64,000 nt of DNA from Kurthia populi. Lineage in GTDB: Bacteria; Bacillota; Bacilli; Bacillales_A; Planococcaceae. The stretch spans positions 1 to 64,000 of the forward strand of contig NZ_JBHUOR010000003.1 of the NCBI RefSeq assembly GCF_042686175.1, given 5' to 3'. The position numbers and the translations under genes are program-made. Under the pieces are notes generated by a model, which saw only the letters and a program-made list of their open reading frames with translations, searched no databases and was not told where the DNA came from. The stretch's first letter is position 1. Each line of letters begins with the position of its first letter. Below are positions 27,746 through 35,935 of the stretch, piece by piece.

Positions 27746-27812
27746 CCTAAAACGAACATTTAATTTTTTCTAGTATAGCATGCCTATTTGCGGGAATGCA
27801 ACTGTTGCCTGT

Positions 27813-28790
27813 CTATAATAGTTCCTTACGTAAGGCCTCTCCTGATTTTGGCGAAATCGCACTTACTGGAATATCTAATACCGATTTTGCACCAAAATCA
27901 CCTTTTTGCGCTAGACGATGTGCCGCGCGCGCATAAGCAACTAAAACGCTTGATGTGAAGTAAGGATTGCTTTCTAATTTTAAATTGAATTCTACAATCT
28001 GTTTATGCCCTGCTTGTGACTGACCACTACGAATCACAAATCCACCATGTGGCATACCTGTATGATCTTTCGCAAATTCTTCCGCTGAAATAAAGTGAAC
28101 TGTCGTATCATAATCTGCAAAGTAGTTTGGCATTGTGATGATTTCTTCTGTAATTTTTTCTGTATCTGCGCCTTCTTTTGCTACCACATAGCATACACGT
28201 GTATGTTTTTCACGTGTTGACAGCGTAGGCGCCTCACCGTTACGTACACGCTCTACTGCTGCAGGAACAGGTAGTGTATATTGTACGGCTTTCGCTACGC
28301 CATTAATACGGCGAACAGCGTCTGAGTGACCTTGGCTTAGACCATCTCCCCAGAATGTATACGTATCCCCTTGTGGCAAGACCGCTTCTCCTAATGCACG
28401 ATTTAATGAAAATAGACCTGGGTCCCAACCAACTGAAATAATTGACACGGTATTTGATGCCGCATTTACCGCATCAACCGTTGCAAAGAATTCTGGAATT
28501 TTTGCGTGTGTATCAAAGCTATCAATTGTGTTAAACCACTGTGCAAAATGTGGCACTTGCTCTGGTAAATCCGTTGCGGAACCACCGCATAAAATCATGA
28601 CATCGATTTTACCGATAAATTGCTCAGCATCATCAACGTGATGAATTGCCGCATCCCCTGCAATCGTTACGGTTTTTGGATCACGACGCGTAAATACCGC
28701 TACTAGCTCCATATCGTCATTTTGTGCAATCGCCCCTTCTACACCGCGACCTAAATTTCCGTATCCAATAATCCCAACTTTTGTTGTCAT
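27813..28790 (-). CDS. ddh: meso-diaminopimelate dehydrogenase
   Basis: NADPH-dependent enzyme making meso-diaminopimelate from tetrahydrodipicolinate and ammonia in one step, a bypass of the DapC/E/F route to lysine and cell-wall precursors. 325 residues, the family's size. Nucleotide-binding GIIGYGNLGRGVEGAI at the N-terminus; CGGSATDLPEQ (near 69), DSFDTHAKIP (near 90), SVGWDPGLFSLNRAL (near 118) and FWGDGLSQGHSDAVRRI (near 146) are Ddh-specific. Enzymes of this kind are known from Lysinibacillus, Corynebacterium and Ureibacillus. Monocistronic. Confidence 0.95.
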   Translation of the reverse strand: MTTKVGIIGYGNLGRGVEGAIAQNDDMELVAVFTRRDPKTVTIAGDAAIHHVDDAEQFIGKIDVMILCGGSATDLPEQVPHFAQWFNTIDSFDTHAKIPEFFATVDAVNAASNTVSIISVGWDPGLFSLNRALGEAVLPQGDTYTFWGDGLSQGHSDAVRRINGVAKAVQYTLPVPAAVERVRNGEAPTLSTREKHTRVCYVVAKEGADTEKITEEIITMPNYFADYDTTVHFISAEEFAKDHTGMPHGGFVIRSGQSQAGHKQIVEFNLKLESNPYFTSSVLVAYARAAHRLAQKGDFGAKSVLDIPVSAISPKSGEALRKELL

Positions 28791-29040
28791 GAATGAAATC
28801 CCCCTGTATATATATGATTACGATAAATTGTACAATAAATTTAGAAAATTCCAACTGTTATGATGAATTCGAGCGAAATTTGTATAAAAATGCAGTAGTA
28901 ATGAATAATTACATCCTGATGTCACGTCCACTTTTCTTTATAAGCCCTTTATTCACCGCTGGATAACAAGATTTCATGCATTTCTTTCCTAACATGAAAA
29001 AGGAATTCCCAAGTAACAGGAATTCCTTTTAAATTACTAA
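28791..29040. terminator. intergenic region with terminator of GlsB-like gene
   Basis: AAAAAGGAATTCC (28997-29009) and GGAATTCCTTTT (29019-29030) form a hairpin ending the minus-strand gene at 29041. I see no gene in the remaining 200 bp. Confidence 0.7.
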
Positions 29041-29301
29041 TTATGCTCTTGATTTGCCCATCGCTTTCATAATAAAGCTGACAATTAAAATTAAAATAAT
29101 CGTACCAAGTAAAGTAGGTAAAATATAGAAGTCGCTTACTTTTGGTCCCCAATGACCTAATAACGAACCACCAATAAACGCCCCGATAATCCCGGCGATA
29201 ATATTGCCAATTACTCCGCCTGGAACATCTTTACCGACAATTAGTCCTCCGAGCCATCCTAAAATACCACCAATAATGATATACCAAATAAAGCTTAGCA
29301 T
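29041..29301 (-). CDS. GlsB/YeaQ/YmgE-family membrane protein
   Basis: 86 residues from ATG 29301 (AGGAGAAGG before it); the frame is open to 29355. Three spans with the Gly-rich pattern GGILGWLGGLIVG...GNIIAGIIGAFIGG of the transglycosylase-associated (GlsB/YeaQ) family. Members are general-stress proteins of unknown mechanism. A possible sigma-B promoter lies upstream (29370-29394). Confidence 0.88.
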   Translation of the reverse strand: MLSFIWYIIIGGILGWLGGLIVGKDVPGGVIGNIIAGIIGAFIGGSLLGHWGPKVSDFYILPTLLGTIILILIVSFIMKAMGKSRA

Positions 29302-29369
29302 TATACCTTCTCCTCTCAAACTTGATGTGCTGCTACAGTAAATTCTCTCTAGCAACCCTCTCTTATGGT

Positions 29370-29394
29370 ATTCCCTTTTCTCTCATTCTCTAAC
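29370..29394 (-). promoter_or_regulatory. possible sigma-B promoter of GlsB-like gene
   Basis: On the minus strand GTTAGA (29394-29389), 13 bases, then GGGAAT (29375-29370). Sigma-B consensus is GTTTAA-N12-15-GGGWAT; the -10 fits well and the -35 matches four of six. Confidence 0.4.
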
Positions 29395-29459
29395 GCGTCT
29401 ATAGTACCTTTTCGCAATCTTGAAAAAAGCAGACTATAATAGTAAAAAAGGGGGGCTTT

Positions 29460-30959
29460 ATGATGCAAACACAGAAACTTGTCGAGCGTGTAGCGAAACA
29501 GCTACGTGACGCCTCAAGACAGCTTGTTCACCTATCAACAGAGGATGCCTTTTCTTACATAGCAGATGCTTGTCGTAAAGAGCTCCCAATCGATTTTTCA
29601 GCAATTGCCATGGCAAATAACGGGCAATATGTGCTAAAGGCTTGGAGTGGCGAGGCACATCCATTAGCCAATTCATTTCCGCTAAACGTCAATGAATGTA
29701 CACCACTTCTAACGGAGGAAGTCGTAACACATTTACATTTGTTAGAAAGCTGTGCGCTTTTTCAAATGATGCAGTATACCGATGTCCCGTCATGGTTTAC
29801 AGTCCCATTTAAAATCGATGACACGCGCTTTGGTTTTTGTTTAATCGGTTATTTAACGCCGATTGAGCTCATTCCAGATATGGGCACCGTTTTTAATGAA
29901 TTCGGTAAGGATGTCGGTGTATCCATGTTGTATCAGCATGAAAAAGATGATAAACAGCAACTCGAGCAATTACTCCTCTATCAGCAAACATTATTAAACG
30001 AAACATTAATTGGTGATGCTTTTGACGGTCTCACGAAAAAAATTAGCGAACTTCTACAAAATTCTGTTGTTATTTTCGACCGCTTCCATCACGTTTTATC
30101 TGAAGCATGGCTTGATACGAAGCAGCCTTATGACAGTTTGAATGAACACCACCCGATTCATGTCGGTCATGATGTACTCGGCTATATTGCCTTACTCAAG
30201 CCCTCTCCTACTACGCATTATGTACAGCTATCGATTGAAGTGGCGAAAAACATGTATGCGATTCAATTTATGAAACAAAAAGTTGCGGTTGAGGCCTATG
30301 AGAAGAAAAAGGAGCAGTTACTTGAGCGCTTATTACAGCAACCCTTTGATACGCAAAGTGTGTTAGCACAGGCCAATTTATTAAATATTGATCTAACATT
30401 GCCTTTATTTATTGCCGTTGTCGAAACGACTATCGATATGACGGAAAAAGCAAAGCCATTTGAGCCCGCATTAACCGTTATCCAGCATTATGAGCACGCT
30501 GTTTTATTATTTAAAGACCGTACACAGTGTCATGCTTTTTATGACCATATTCAAAAATCTGCGCCGATTAAACTGCTGTATAGCCGACCTATTCAAAAGC
30601 TTCAAGATGTACGCACAGAGCTCACAAAACTTCAGCAGGCGCTTCCGTTAATTAGTACATCCTGTATAGACTATGCAACCTTAGGTGTCTTACCACTACT
30701 GCAAGAAATCGAGCATTACGACGCATTTGTGACAGAGCAATTAGCCGCCCTGTCCCCGCAGCTAGTTGACACCTTGAAGCAGTACTTAGCGCATAATGGC
30801 CATGCCTCTGAAACAGCGAAAGCACTGTTCATTCACCGTAGCACGCTATTATATCGACTTGAAAAAATCGAAGAGGCACTGCATTGCTCATTACAGCATA
30901 GCGAAACACGCTTTACGTTACAATTGGCATTAAAATTAAAGGAATTACACAATTTGTAG
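29460..30959 (+). CDS. GAF/PucR-type transcriptional regulator
   Basis: 499 residues. Residues 25-150 form a GAF-like sensor (FSYIADACRKELPIDFSAIAMAN and FTVPFKIDDTRFGFCLIGYL, read in parts); the middle has a second degenerate sensor region; the C-terminal 60 residues are the PucR-type helix-turn-helix with HNGHASETAKALFIHRSTLLYRL in pieces. PucR-like proteins control purine or amino-acid breakdown. The ATG has GGGGGG. It is followed by a nitronate monooxygenase gene 92 bp away, which may be its target. Confidence 0.82.
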   Translation: MMQTQKLVERVAKQLRDASRQLVHLSTEDAFSYIADACRKELPIDFSAIAMANNGQYVLKAWSGEAHPLANSFPLNVNECTPLLTEEVVTHLHLLESCALFQMMQYTDVPSWFTVPFKIDDTRFGFCLIGYLTPIELIPDMGTVFNEFGKDVGVSMLYQHEKDDKQQLEQLLLYQQTLLNETLIGDAFDGLTKKISELLQNSVVIFDRFHHVLSEAWLDTKQPYDSLNEHHPIHVGHDVLGYIALLKPSPTTHYVQLSIEVAKNMYAIQFMKQKVAVEAYEKKKEQLLERLLQQPFDTQSVLAQANLLNIDLTLPLFIAVVETTIDMTEKAKPFEPALTVIQHYEHAVLLFKDRTQCHAFYDHIQKSAPIKLLYSRPIQKLQDVRTELTKLQQALPLISTSCIDYATLGVLPLLQEIEHYDAFVTEQLAALSPQLVDTLKQYLAHNGHASETAKALFIHRSTLLYRLEKIEEALHCSLQHSETRFTLQLALKLKELHNL

Positions 30960-30994
30960 TAATTTTTTTTATTCATTCCTACACTTTGTATGTA

Positions 30995-31019
30995 TATACT
31001 GTAAAAAAAATACAGTATA
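30995..31019. promoter_or_regulatory. inverted repeat before nitronate monooxygenase gene
   Basis: TATACTGTA (30995-31003), seven A, then TACAGTATA (31011-31019): a perfect 9-bp inverted repeat ending 32 bp before the start codon. It has the form of a dimeric-repressor operator overlapping the promoter. Confidence 0.6.
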
Positions 31020-31051
31020 GTGAAGCTAACTAGAAAATGGAGGCGATTTGT

Positions 31052-32014
31052 ATGACAGCAATTTCAAATTTACGTTTACCTGTAATTGGTTCACCCATGT
31101 TTATTATTAGCACACCAAAGTTAGTGATTGAACAATGTAAGGCCGGGATTGTCGGCTCGATGCCGGCGCTCAATGCCCGTCCAAAGGAATTATTAGATGA
31201 ATGGCTCGCGGAAATCACAGAAGAATTAGCAAGCTATAATGCGAAAAATCCAGAGAATCCAGCAGCCCCTTTTGCCATTAATCAAATCGTCCATCACACG
31301 AATGACCGCCTAGAGCATGATATGGAACTTTGCGTGAAATATAAAGTGCCGATTATTATTTCTTCGCTCGGCGCGCGTACGGAAGTATTTGACGCGGCAC
31401 ATAGCTACGGTGGTCTATGCCTACATGATGTCATTAACAATAAATTTGCGAAAAAAGCGATTGAAAAGGGCGCAGATGGTTTAATTGCGGTGGCTGCTGG
31501 AGCTGGTGGACATGCCGGCTCACTTAGCCCATTTGCACTTGTCCAGGAAATTCGCGAATGGTTTGATGGTCCACTTGCTTTATCGGGCTCTATCGCGACA
31601 GGTCAATCGATTTTAGCGGCCCAGGCAATGGGGGCAGATTTCGCCTATATTGGATCCCCGTTTATCGCGACAGAGGAAGCCAATGCGGTCGAGGCTTACA
31701 AAGAGATGATTGTGACTAGCCAGGCCGATGATATCGTTTATAGTAATCTTTTTACAGGTGTTCATGGCAATTACTTAAAACCATCCATTGAAAATGCCGG
31801 GCTTAATCCAAATGATTTAGCTGAAAGTGACCCATCGAAAATGAGCTTTGGTGGCGATGCAAAGGCGTGGAAAGATATTTGGGGAAGCGGGCAAGGGATC
31901 GGTGCGATTAAAACCGTACAACCAGTAAAAGCCTATGTAGACCAATTATATAAAGAATATATAACCGCACAGGAACAGCTCGCTGCGAAAACGACCGGGT
32001 TAATTCGCCAATAA
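31052..32014 (+). CDS. nitronate monooxygenase (2-nitropropane dioxygenase family)
   Basis: FMN enzyme that oxidises alkyl nitronates such as propionate-3-nitronate. About 320 residues from ATG 31052, which has GGAGGCG; the frame to 31037 is not needed. Family signs are VIGSPMFIISTPKLVIEQC (N-terminus), SLGARTEVFDAAHSYG (near 103), AVAAGAGGHAGSLSPFALV (near 145), the catalytic His included, and GADFAYIGSPFIATEEA (near 198). It stands alone between the inverted repeat and a strong terminator. Confidence 0.9.
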   Translation: MTAISNLRLPVIGSPMFIISTPKLVIEQCKAGIVGSMPALNARPKELLDEWLAEITEELASYNAKNPENPAAPFAINQIVHHTNDRLEHDMELCVKYKVPIIISSLGARTEVFDAAHSYGGLCLHDVINNKFAKKAIEKGADGLIAVAAGAGGHAGSLSPFALVQEIREWFDGPLALSGSIATGQSILAAQAMGADFAYIGSPFIATEEANAVEAYKEMIVTSQADDIVYSNLFTGVHGNYLKPSIENAGLNPNDLAESDPSKMSFGGDAKAWKDIWGSGQGIGAIKTVQPVKAYVDQLYKEYITAQEQLAAKTTGLIRQ

Positions 32015-32065
32015 GAAAAACGCTAGAAAGCATTTATCTCCCTATTCATATTAATCCAAAAAAAA

Positions 32066-32108
32066 AAGAAGGAATCGTGCCAACAACGCACGATTCCTTC
32101 TTTTTTTA
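32066..32108 (+). terminator. terminator of nitronate monooxygenase gene
   Basis: GAAGGAATCGTGC and GCACGATTCCTTC form a perfect 13-bp stem followed by eight T. The A run on the other side lets it act on the minus strand too. Confidence 0.9.
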
Positions 32109-32749
32109 TGCTACATTTTCTTCGACAATTCACTTACTTTTTCAGAAACAAATGTTAGTTAATCTAATGCTTCAGCAATGCTTGTAATTGCCTCGCCCTG
32201 CTCACTTGAAATCGTATATGTGTCATCCACAATTTTTGAAATTTCAACAACTTGCTGTGTTAAATTGTCCATCACTTGATTGATTTCATTCACCGAATCG
32301 GCAGACTGATTCGCTAGTTTTGTAATTTCACTTGCCACGACTGAAAACCCTTTTCCAGCTTCGCCTGAACGCGCTGCTTCAATCCCTGCATTTAACCCTA
32401 AAATACGCGTGCTTTTCGCAATATTATTAATCATTTGCAGCATTTTCTTCGTATTCTCGGTATATTTTAGCATATCCTTTTGGGCATCTGATAAATGCTT
32501 CATGTGACGGTTAAAATCGTCTGAAGATGCTTTTACCTGTTCAGTTGACGAGGCAATATTTGTCGAAGAATCTACGACTAAATTAGATGTTTGTCTTAAT
32601 TCTAGCTGGTCTTTCGTTGGCTTAGAATGACCAAAAGCACCAATGATTGCTCCTTGATCGTCAAAAATTGGAACACCCATAAAACGTGCAGCTTCCCCGT
32701 ATTCTGGTGGCATCTCTGTCACAACACGCTTTCGTTCGCGGATTACTTT

Positions 32750-32900
32750 TTGAACTACCCCCACTTAGCCGTTATTCGAACATTGCTTGAAGTGGGAGAT
32801 TCCTACGAACAGTGCTTGCTTGTTTCCAGTTGCTTGAAACAGCGGCTTCACTTTTTTAGTAGGCTATCCCCGTCGTTCCTACGGTTGTTGCTTTAAAAGT
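32750..32900 (-). ncRNA. putative omega RNA (right-end RNA) of TnpB
   Basis: In this family the guide RNA is made from the 3' end of tnpB and the adjoining right end, with the flanking DNA as guide. Here about 120 bases between the tnpB stop (32879) and the element end have no gene but contain several hairpins. The guide would begin at 32749 on the minus strand with AAAGTAATCCGCGAAC from the receptor gene. Inferred from family knowledge. Confidence 0.5.
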
Positions 32901-34021
32901 CTTAATCCTTCGATTAAGATATTCTTACTTGCATTAATATCTCGGTCTAGTGTCGTACCACAAGATGAACAAGTCCACACACGAATATCCAATGTTTTCT
33001 TGCCATCTCGATGACCACAGGCATGACAAAGTTGGCTCGATGGGAAGAATCTGTCGATTTCAACAATTTTTCTACCGAACCATTTCGCCTTATACATCAG
33101 TTTTTGTACAAAAGAAGACCATGACACATCACTAATCGCTTTCGCTAACTTATGATTTTTCAACATGCCTTTTGTGTTTAAGTCTTCAAGACAGATGACG
33201 TCATAGTGACGAATCAATGCCGTTGACAGTTTATTTAAAAAATCTTCTCGTTGAAACGCGACACGCTCACGCAAACGAGCCACTCTACGACGTTGCTTTT
33301 GGTAGTTCATGCACTCACGTAGGTTACGACCATCTTTTTTCGCTTGCTCATAGCGACGTGACAATTTGCGCTGCTCACGTTTTAACTTTTGCTCCATCTT
33401 AGCCGTAAAGCGTTGGTTATCCACTTTACGTCCATTAGACAGAATCGCAAAATCGGTGATACCTAAATCAATTCCTACAGCTTCATTTGTTTGAGGCAAT
33501 GGCTTAAAGTTTGGTACTTCGCATTGGACAGACACGTAAAACGTACCACTCGCATTGTATTTAATTGTCGCTTTTAGAATACGCCCTTCAATATCACGCG
33601 ACTTCGCAAATTTTACAAGTCCTAATTTTGGTAGCTTCATTTGATTACCGACAATCGCAATATTGTTATTCGTATTCTTCGTAGTATAACTTTGAACTGG
33701 ATTCTTTTTACTTTTGAAGCGAGGATAGTTATTTTGCTTTTGAAAGAAACGTTGAAAAGCGTCGATTAAATTTTCATAAGAGGCTTGTAATGCCACACTA
33801 TCTACGTTGCGTAGCCATGCCGTATCCTCTTGTTTTTTCAGCTTTGTGAGCATTTTGGACATAATGGAACGATTCAACCCTTTTCCTTCTTCTTTATAAG
33901 AAGTCTTCCATAACGCAAGAAAATGGTTGTAAACAAAACGACAATGCCCATGGGTTTGATGGATGAACGCTTGTTGGTCTTTATTTGGGTAGATACGGAA
34001 TTTATACGCTTGATGTGGCAT
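32879..34021 (-). CDS. tnpB: TnpB RNA-guided nuclease (IS605 OrfB)
   Basis: 380 residues from ATG 34021 with AAGGAGG 8 bases before; GTG 34030 overlaps that site. N-terminal OrfB helix-turn-helix domain (QAYKFRIYPNKDQQAFIHQTHG) then the RuvC-like nuclease with all three acidic motifs: GIDLGITDFA (near 187), ICLEDLN (near 279) and LDRDINASKNI (near 362). The zinc finger between the last two is complete (CHACG and CSSCG). The enzyme is thus probably active. TnpB cuts DNA matching the RNA guide and helps keep the element in place. Transposition would need TnpA from elsewhere. Confidence 0.93.
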   Translation of the reverse strand: MPHQAYKFRIYPNKDQQAFIHQTHGHCRFVYNHFLALWKTSYKEEGKGLNRSIMSKMLTKLKKQEDTAWLRNVDSVALQASYENLIDAFQRFFQKQNNYPRFKSKKNPVQSYTTKNTNNNIAIVGNQMKLPKLGLVKFAKSRDIEGRILKATIKYNASGTFYVSVQCEVPNFKPLPQTNEAVGIDLGITDFAILSNGRKVDNQRFTAKMEQKLKREQRKLSRRYEQAKKDGRNLRECMNYQKQRRRVARLRERVAFQREDFLNKLSTALIRHYDVICLEDLNTKGMLKNHKLAKAISDVSWSSFVQKLMYKAKWFGRKIVEIDRFFPSSQLCHACGHRDGKKTLDIRVWTCSSCGTTLDRDINASKNILIEGLRLLKQQP

Positions 34022-34044
34022 GACAGACACCTCCTTTTTCGAAT

Positions 34045-34073
34045 AGTATAATAGGAACAGATGTTCTTTTCAA
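34045..34073 (-). promoter_or_regulatory. tnpB promoter with LexA-like site in spacer
   Basis: On the minus strand TTGAAA (34073-34068), 17 bases, TATACT (34050-34045): a near-consensus SigA promoter. The spacer contains GAACATCTGTTC (34066-34055), which fits the GAAC-N4-GTTC core of Bacillus LexA sites. The palindrome might instead serve as part of the left-end structure recognised by a transposase. Confidence 0.65.
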
Positions 34074-34118
34074 CAAATTAGTACTGGCAGCATAATTGGG
34101 TTCGCATTCATCCCCTCC

Positions 34119-34358
34119 CTACTCACTACGTTCCTTGAGGGAGCGGTATTCTGCAAAGAAATGATAAAAACCATGCTCTGGCCCAAATGGTTTATGTGCA
34201 TGATTTTCATTCACTTGATTTTCTGATACGGGGGTTGCAATATACACTACTTCTGCCTTGTCGCATACACCCATAATCGTGCCGACTTCATACGCTAAAA
34301 TTAGTTGAGGAATCGCCTCAATAATACTTGCTAATTGTTTTGGAATCGTCGTTTCCAT
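34119..34358 (-). CDS. hypothetical protein, 79 residues
   Basis: ATG 34358 has TTGGAG; a GTG at 34367 is open. The product (IPQLILAYEVGTIMGVCDKAE; HKPFGPEHGFYHFF) is not known to me. It ends 7 bases before the start of the broken receptor gene and was probably in one operon with it, so it may have been an accessory to the receptor. Confidence 0.6.
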   Translation of the reverse strand: METTIPKQLASIIEAIPQLILAYEVGTIMGVCDKAEVVYIATPVSENQVNENHAHKPFGPEHGFYHFFAEYRSLKERSE

Positions 34359-34506
34359 ATTATTCACTCCAATCTCTCATATTAATACTTCTTTTACCTG
34401 TTACATTACTATAGAAACACTAATTTAAATAAGTTTTAGAACTATTTTACTTATTTATCTATTTATTTTTCAAGACTTTTTTAATCTTTTTTATGAATTT
34501 TCGCAT

Positions 34507-34543
34507 TAAAAAATCGGAATCTCTAATTGATTCCGATTTTTTA
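34507..34543. terminator. terminator of alcohol dehydrogenase gene
   Basis: AAAAAATCGGAATC (34508-34521) pairs with GATTCCGATTTTTT (34529-34542); usable on both strands. The remaining 34368-34505 holds no gene. Confidence 0.85.
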
Positions 34544-34568
34544 ATATATTTTGACACTACTTAATTAT

Positions 34569-35768
34569 TTATCCTTTTACTAGCTGATAAATATAATGCA
34601 TTTCACTCTCATTCATAATTTTCGGAACAGGATATAAAGGGTTTGATTCCGCTAACGCACGTTTTACCATCACTGGAATATCTCGATTCTGGATACCTTT
34701 TAGTTTTGTTGGAATATTCATATCCGCATTTAACTGCTGAATGGCCTCAATGAATTTTTTAGCGCGTACAGCATCACTATCATGGTCATCTCCTATCGAA
34801 ACAAGTGCCGCTAATCTTGCGAGTGGCGTATGTACCGTTTCACCATAAAAGTTAAGTAAATAAGGTAATAGCACTGCATTTGCTAAGCCGTGTGGAATGC
34901 CGTAATAACCGCCTAATGTATGGGCGATAGAGTGAACATTGCCAACAAAGGCACGGGTAAATGCAAAGCCTGCTACATAGGATGCGCGTTGCATATTAGC
35001 GCGAGCCTGAAGGTTTTCAGGATGTATATACGTTTCATATAAATTGTCAAAAATTAATTGCACCGCTTCCTCACTCGCTCGAAGTGTTTCTGCTGTATTA
35101 CTTTTTTCAATGTAGGCCTCTACGGCGTGTGTAAGTGCATCCATGCCTGTTGTCGCTGTCACAAAAGGCGGTAAATTCACTGTGAGCAGTGGGTCAAGCA
35201 CTGCCACATGCGGTACTAAAACCGGATCCATGATGGCATATTTTTCGTGTGTTTGACTATCTGAAATAACTGCCGCAACCGTTGCCTCACTTCCTGTCCC
35301 AGAGGTTGTTGGAATTGCAAAAAATGGTGGCATATTTTTACGAACTTTTAACACGCCCTTCATTTGAGGAACCGTTAAATTTGGCCGCGCCACACAAGCA
35401 GCTACCCCTTTCGCACAGTCCATTGGTGACCCACCACCAAAAGCGACGATTCCCTCACAGCTATGCTCGTTATAAAGAGCATATGCTTCTTCAATATTTT
35501 GAATCGTTGGATTGGCAACAGTATCATCATATAGTGTAAATGAGACCCCTTCACTCGTTAGCTTCTCTAAAAAAGGTAAAACAAGCCCAGCCGTCATTAA
35601 TCCTTTATCTGTTACGACAAGCACATGGTTCACTTGCTGGCGAATACGCGCAGGTAAGCGAGCTAAACTATTTTCTCCCTCTAATAGCTCAGGCTCCCGG
35701 TATGTCATCACCTTTGACGCAAGCTTAAACCCCTTTTGAAATGTTCGACAATATAATTCATGCAACAT
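34569..35768 (-). CDS. iron-containing alcohol dehydrogenase
   Basis: 399 residues. NAD-binding GGGSPMDCAKGVA (near 98) and the family segments IPTTSGTGSEATVAAVI (near 152) and GMDALTHAVEAYIEK (near 209) are clear; the metal site includes His in FVGNVHSIAHTLGGYYGIPHGLANAVLLP in pieces near 266-295. It reduces aldehydes or oxidises alcohols, 1,3-propanediol or butanol type; substrate unknown. The start has AGGGGTGGGG. It diverges from a CoA-transferase gene, which could point to fermentation or 4-hydroxybutyrate-type metabolism, but that is speculative. Confidence 0.9.
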   Translation of the reverse strand: MLHELYCRTFQKGFKLASKVMTYREPELLEGENSLARLPARIRQQVNHVLVVTDKGLMTAGLVLPFLEKLTSEGVSFTLYDDTVANPTIQNIEEAYALYNEHSCEGIVAFGGGSPMDCAKGVAACVARPNLTVPQMKGVLKVRKNMPPFFAIPTTSGTGSEATVAAVISDSQTHEKYAIMDPVLVPHVAVLDPLLTVNLPPFVTATTGMDALTHAVEAYIEKSNTAETLRASEEAVQLIFDNLYETYIHPENLQARANMQRASYVAGFAFTRAFVGNVHSIAHTLGGYYGIPHGLANAVLLPYLLNFYGETVHTPLARLAALVSIGDDHDSDAVRAKKFIEAIQQLNADMNIPTKLKGIQNRDIPVMVKRALAESNPLYPVPKIMNESEMHYIYQLVKG

Positions 35769-35935
35769 TTACCCCACCCCTTTAACATCATTTCTTTCAT
35801 TCTAATACAGAAAACACAATTTTTCACACATAAACGCATAATTTCAGGTATGATAGAGTAATTAGCACATCATCAGTTGTCGTAGTGTCGGTCTCAATCT
35901 GAATGAATCTTTATGATTGGAAGGGGAAGTTGCAA

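Larger units (their letters stand above)
32750..34078 (-). mobile_element. IS200/IS605-family element with tnpB only
   Basis: A single tnpB gene with non-coding ends inserted in a receptor gene. The right end (minus strand sense) carries the hairpin CCCACTT...AAGTGGG at about 32797-32761 and probably ends GTAGTTCAA at 32750; the left end lies between 34078 and the tnpB start. No tnpA and no target duplication is visible, as expected for this family. Exact ends are estimates from where receptor coding resumes. Confidence 0.75.
32111..34111 (-). pseudogene. methyl-accepting chemotaxis-type receptor, split and truncated
   Basis: The right-hand piece (34111-34079, ATG with GGAGGGG) encodes MNANPIMLPVL; the left-hand piece (about 32749-32162) encodes KVIRERKRVVTEMPPEYGEA, a PAS/GAF-like end GVPIFDDQGAIIGAFG and a receptor signalling domain with the conserved ILGLNAGIEAARSGEAGKGFSVVA (in pieces). 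A TnpB element lies between. Intact relatives have roughly 50-60 more residues between the two pieces, so sequence was lost at the insertion. In addition TAA at 32161-32159 interrupts the C-terminus: the same frame continues LTFVSEKVSELSKKM to TAG at 32113-32111. The gene is therefore dead on two counts. A frame from GTG 32764 could still yield the signalling domain alone. Confidence 0.75.
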
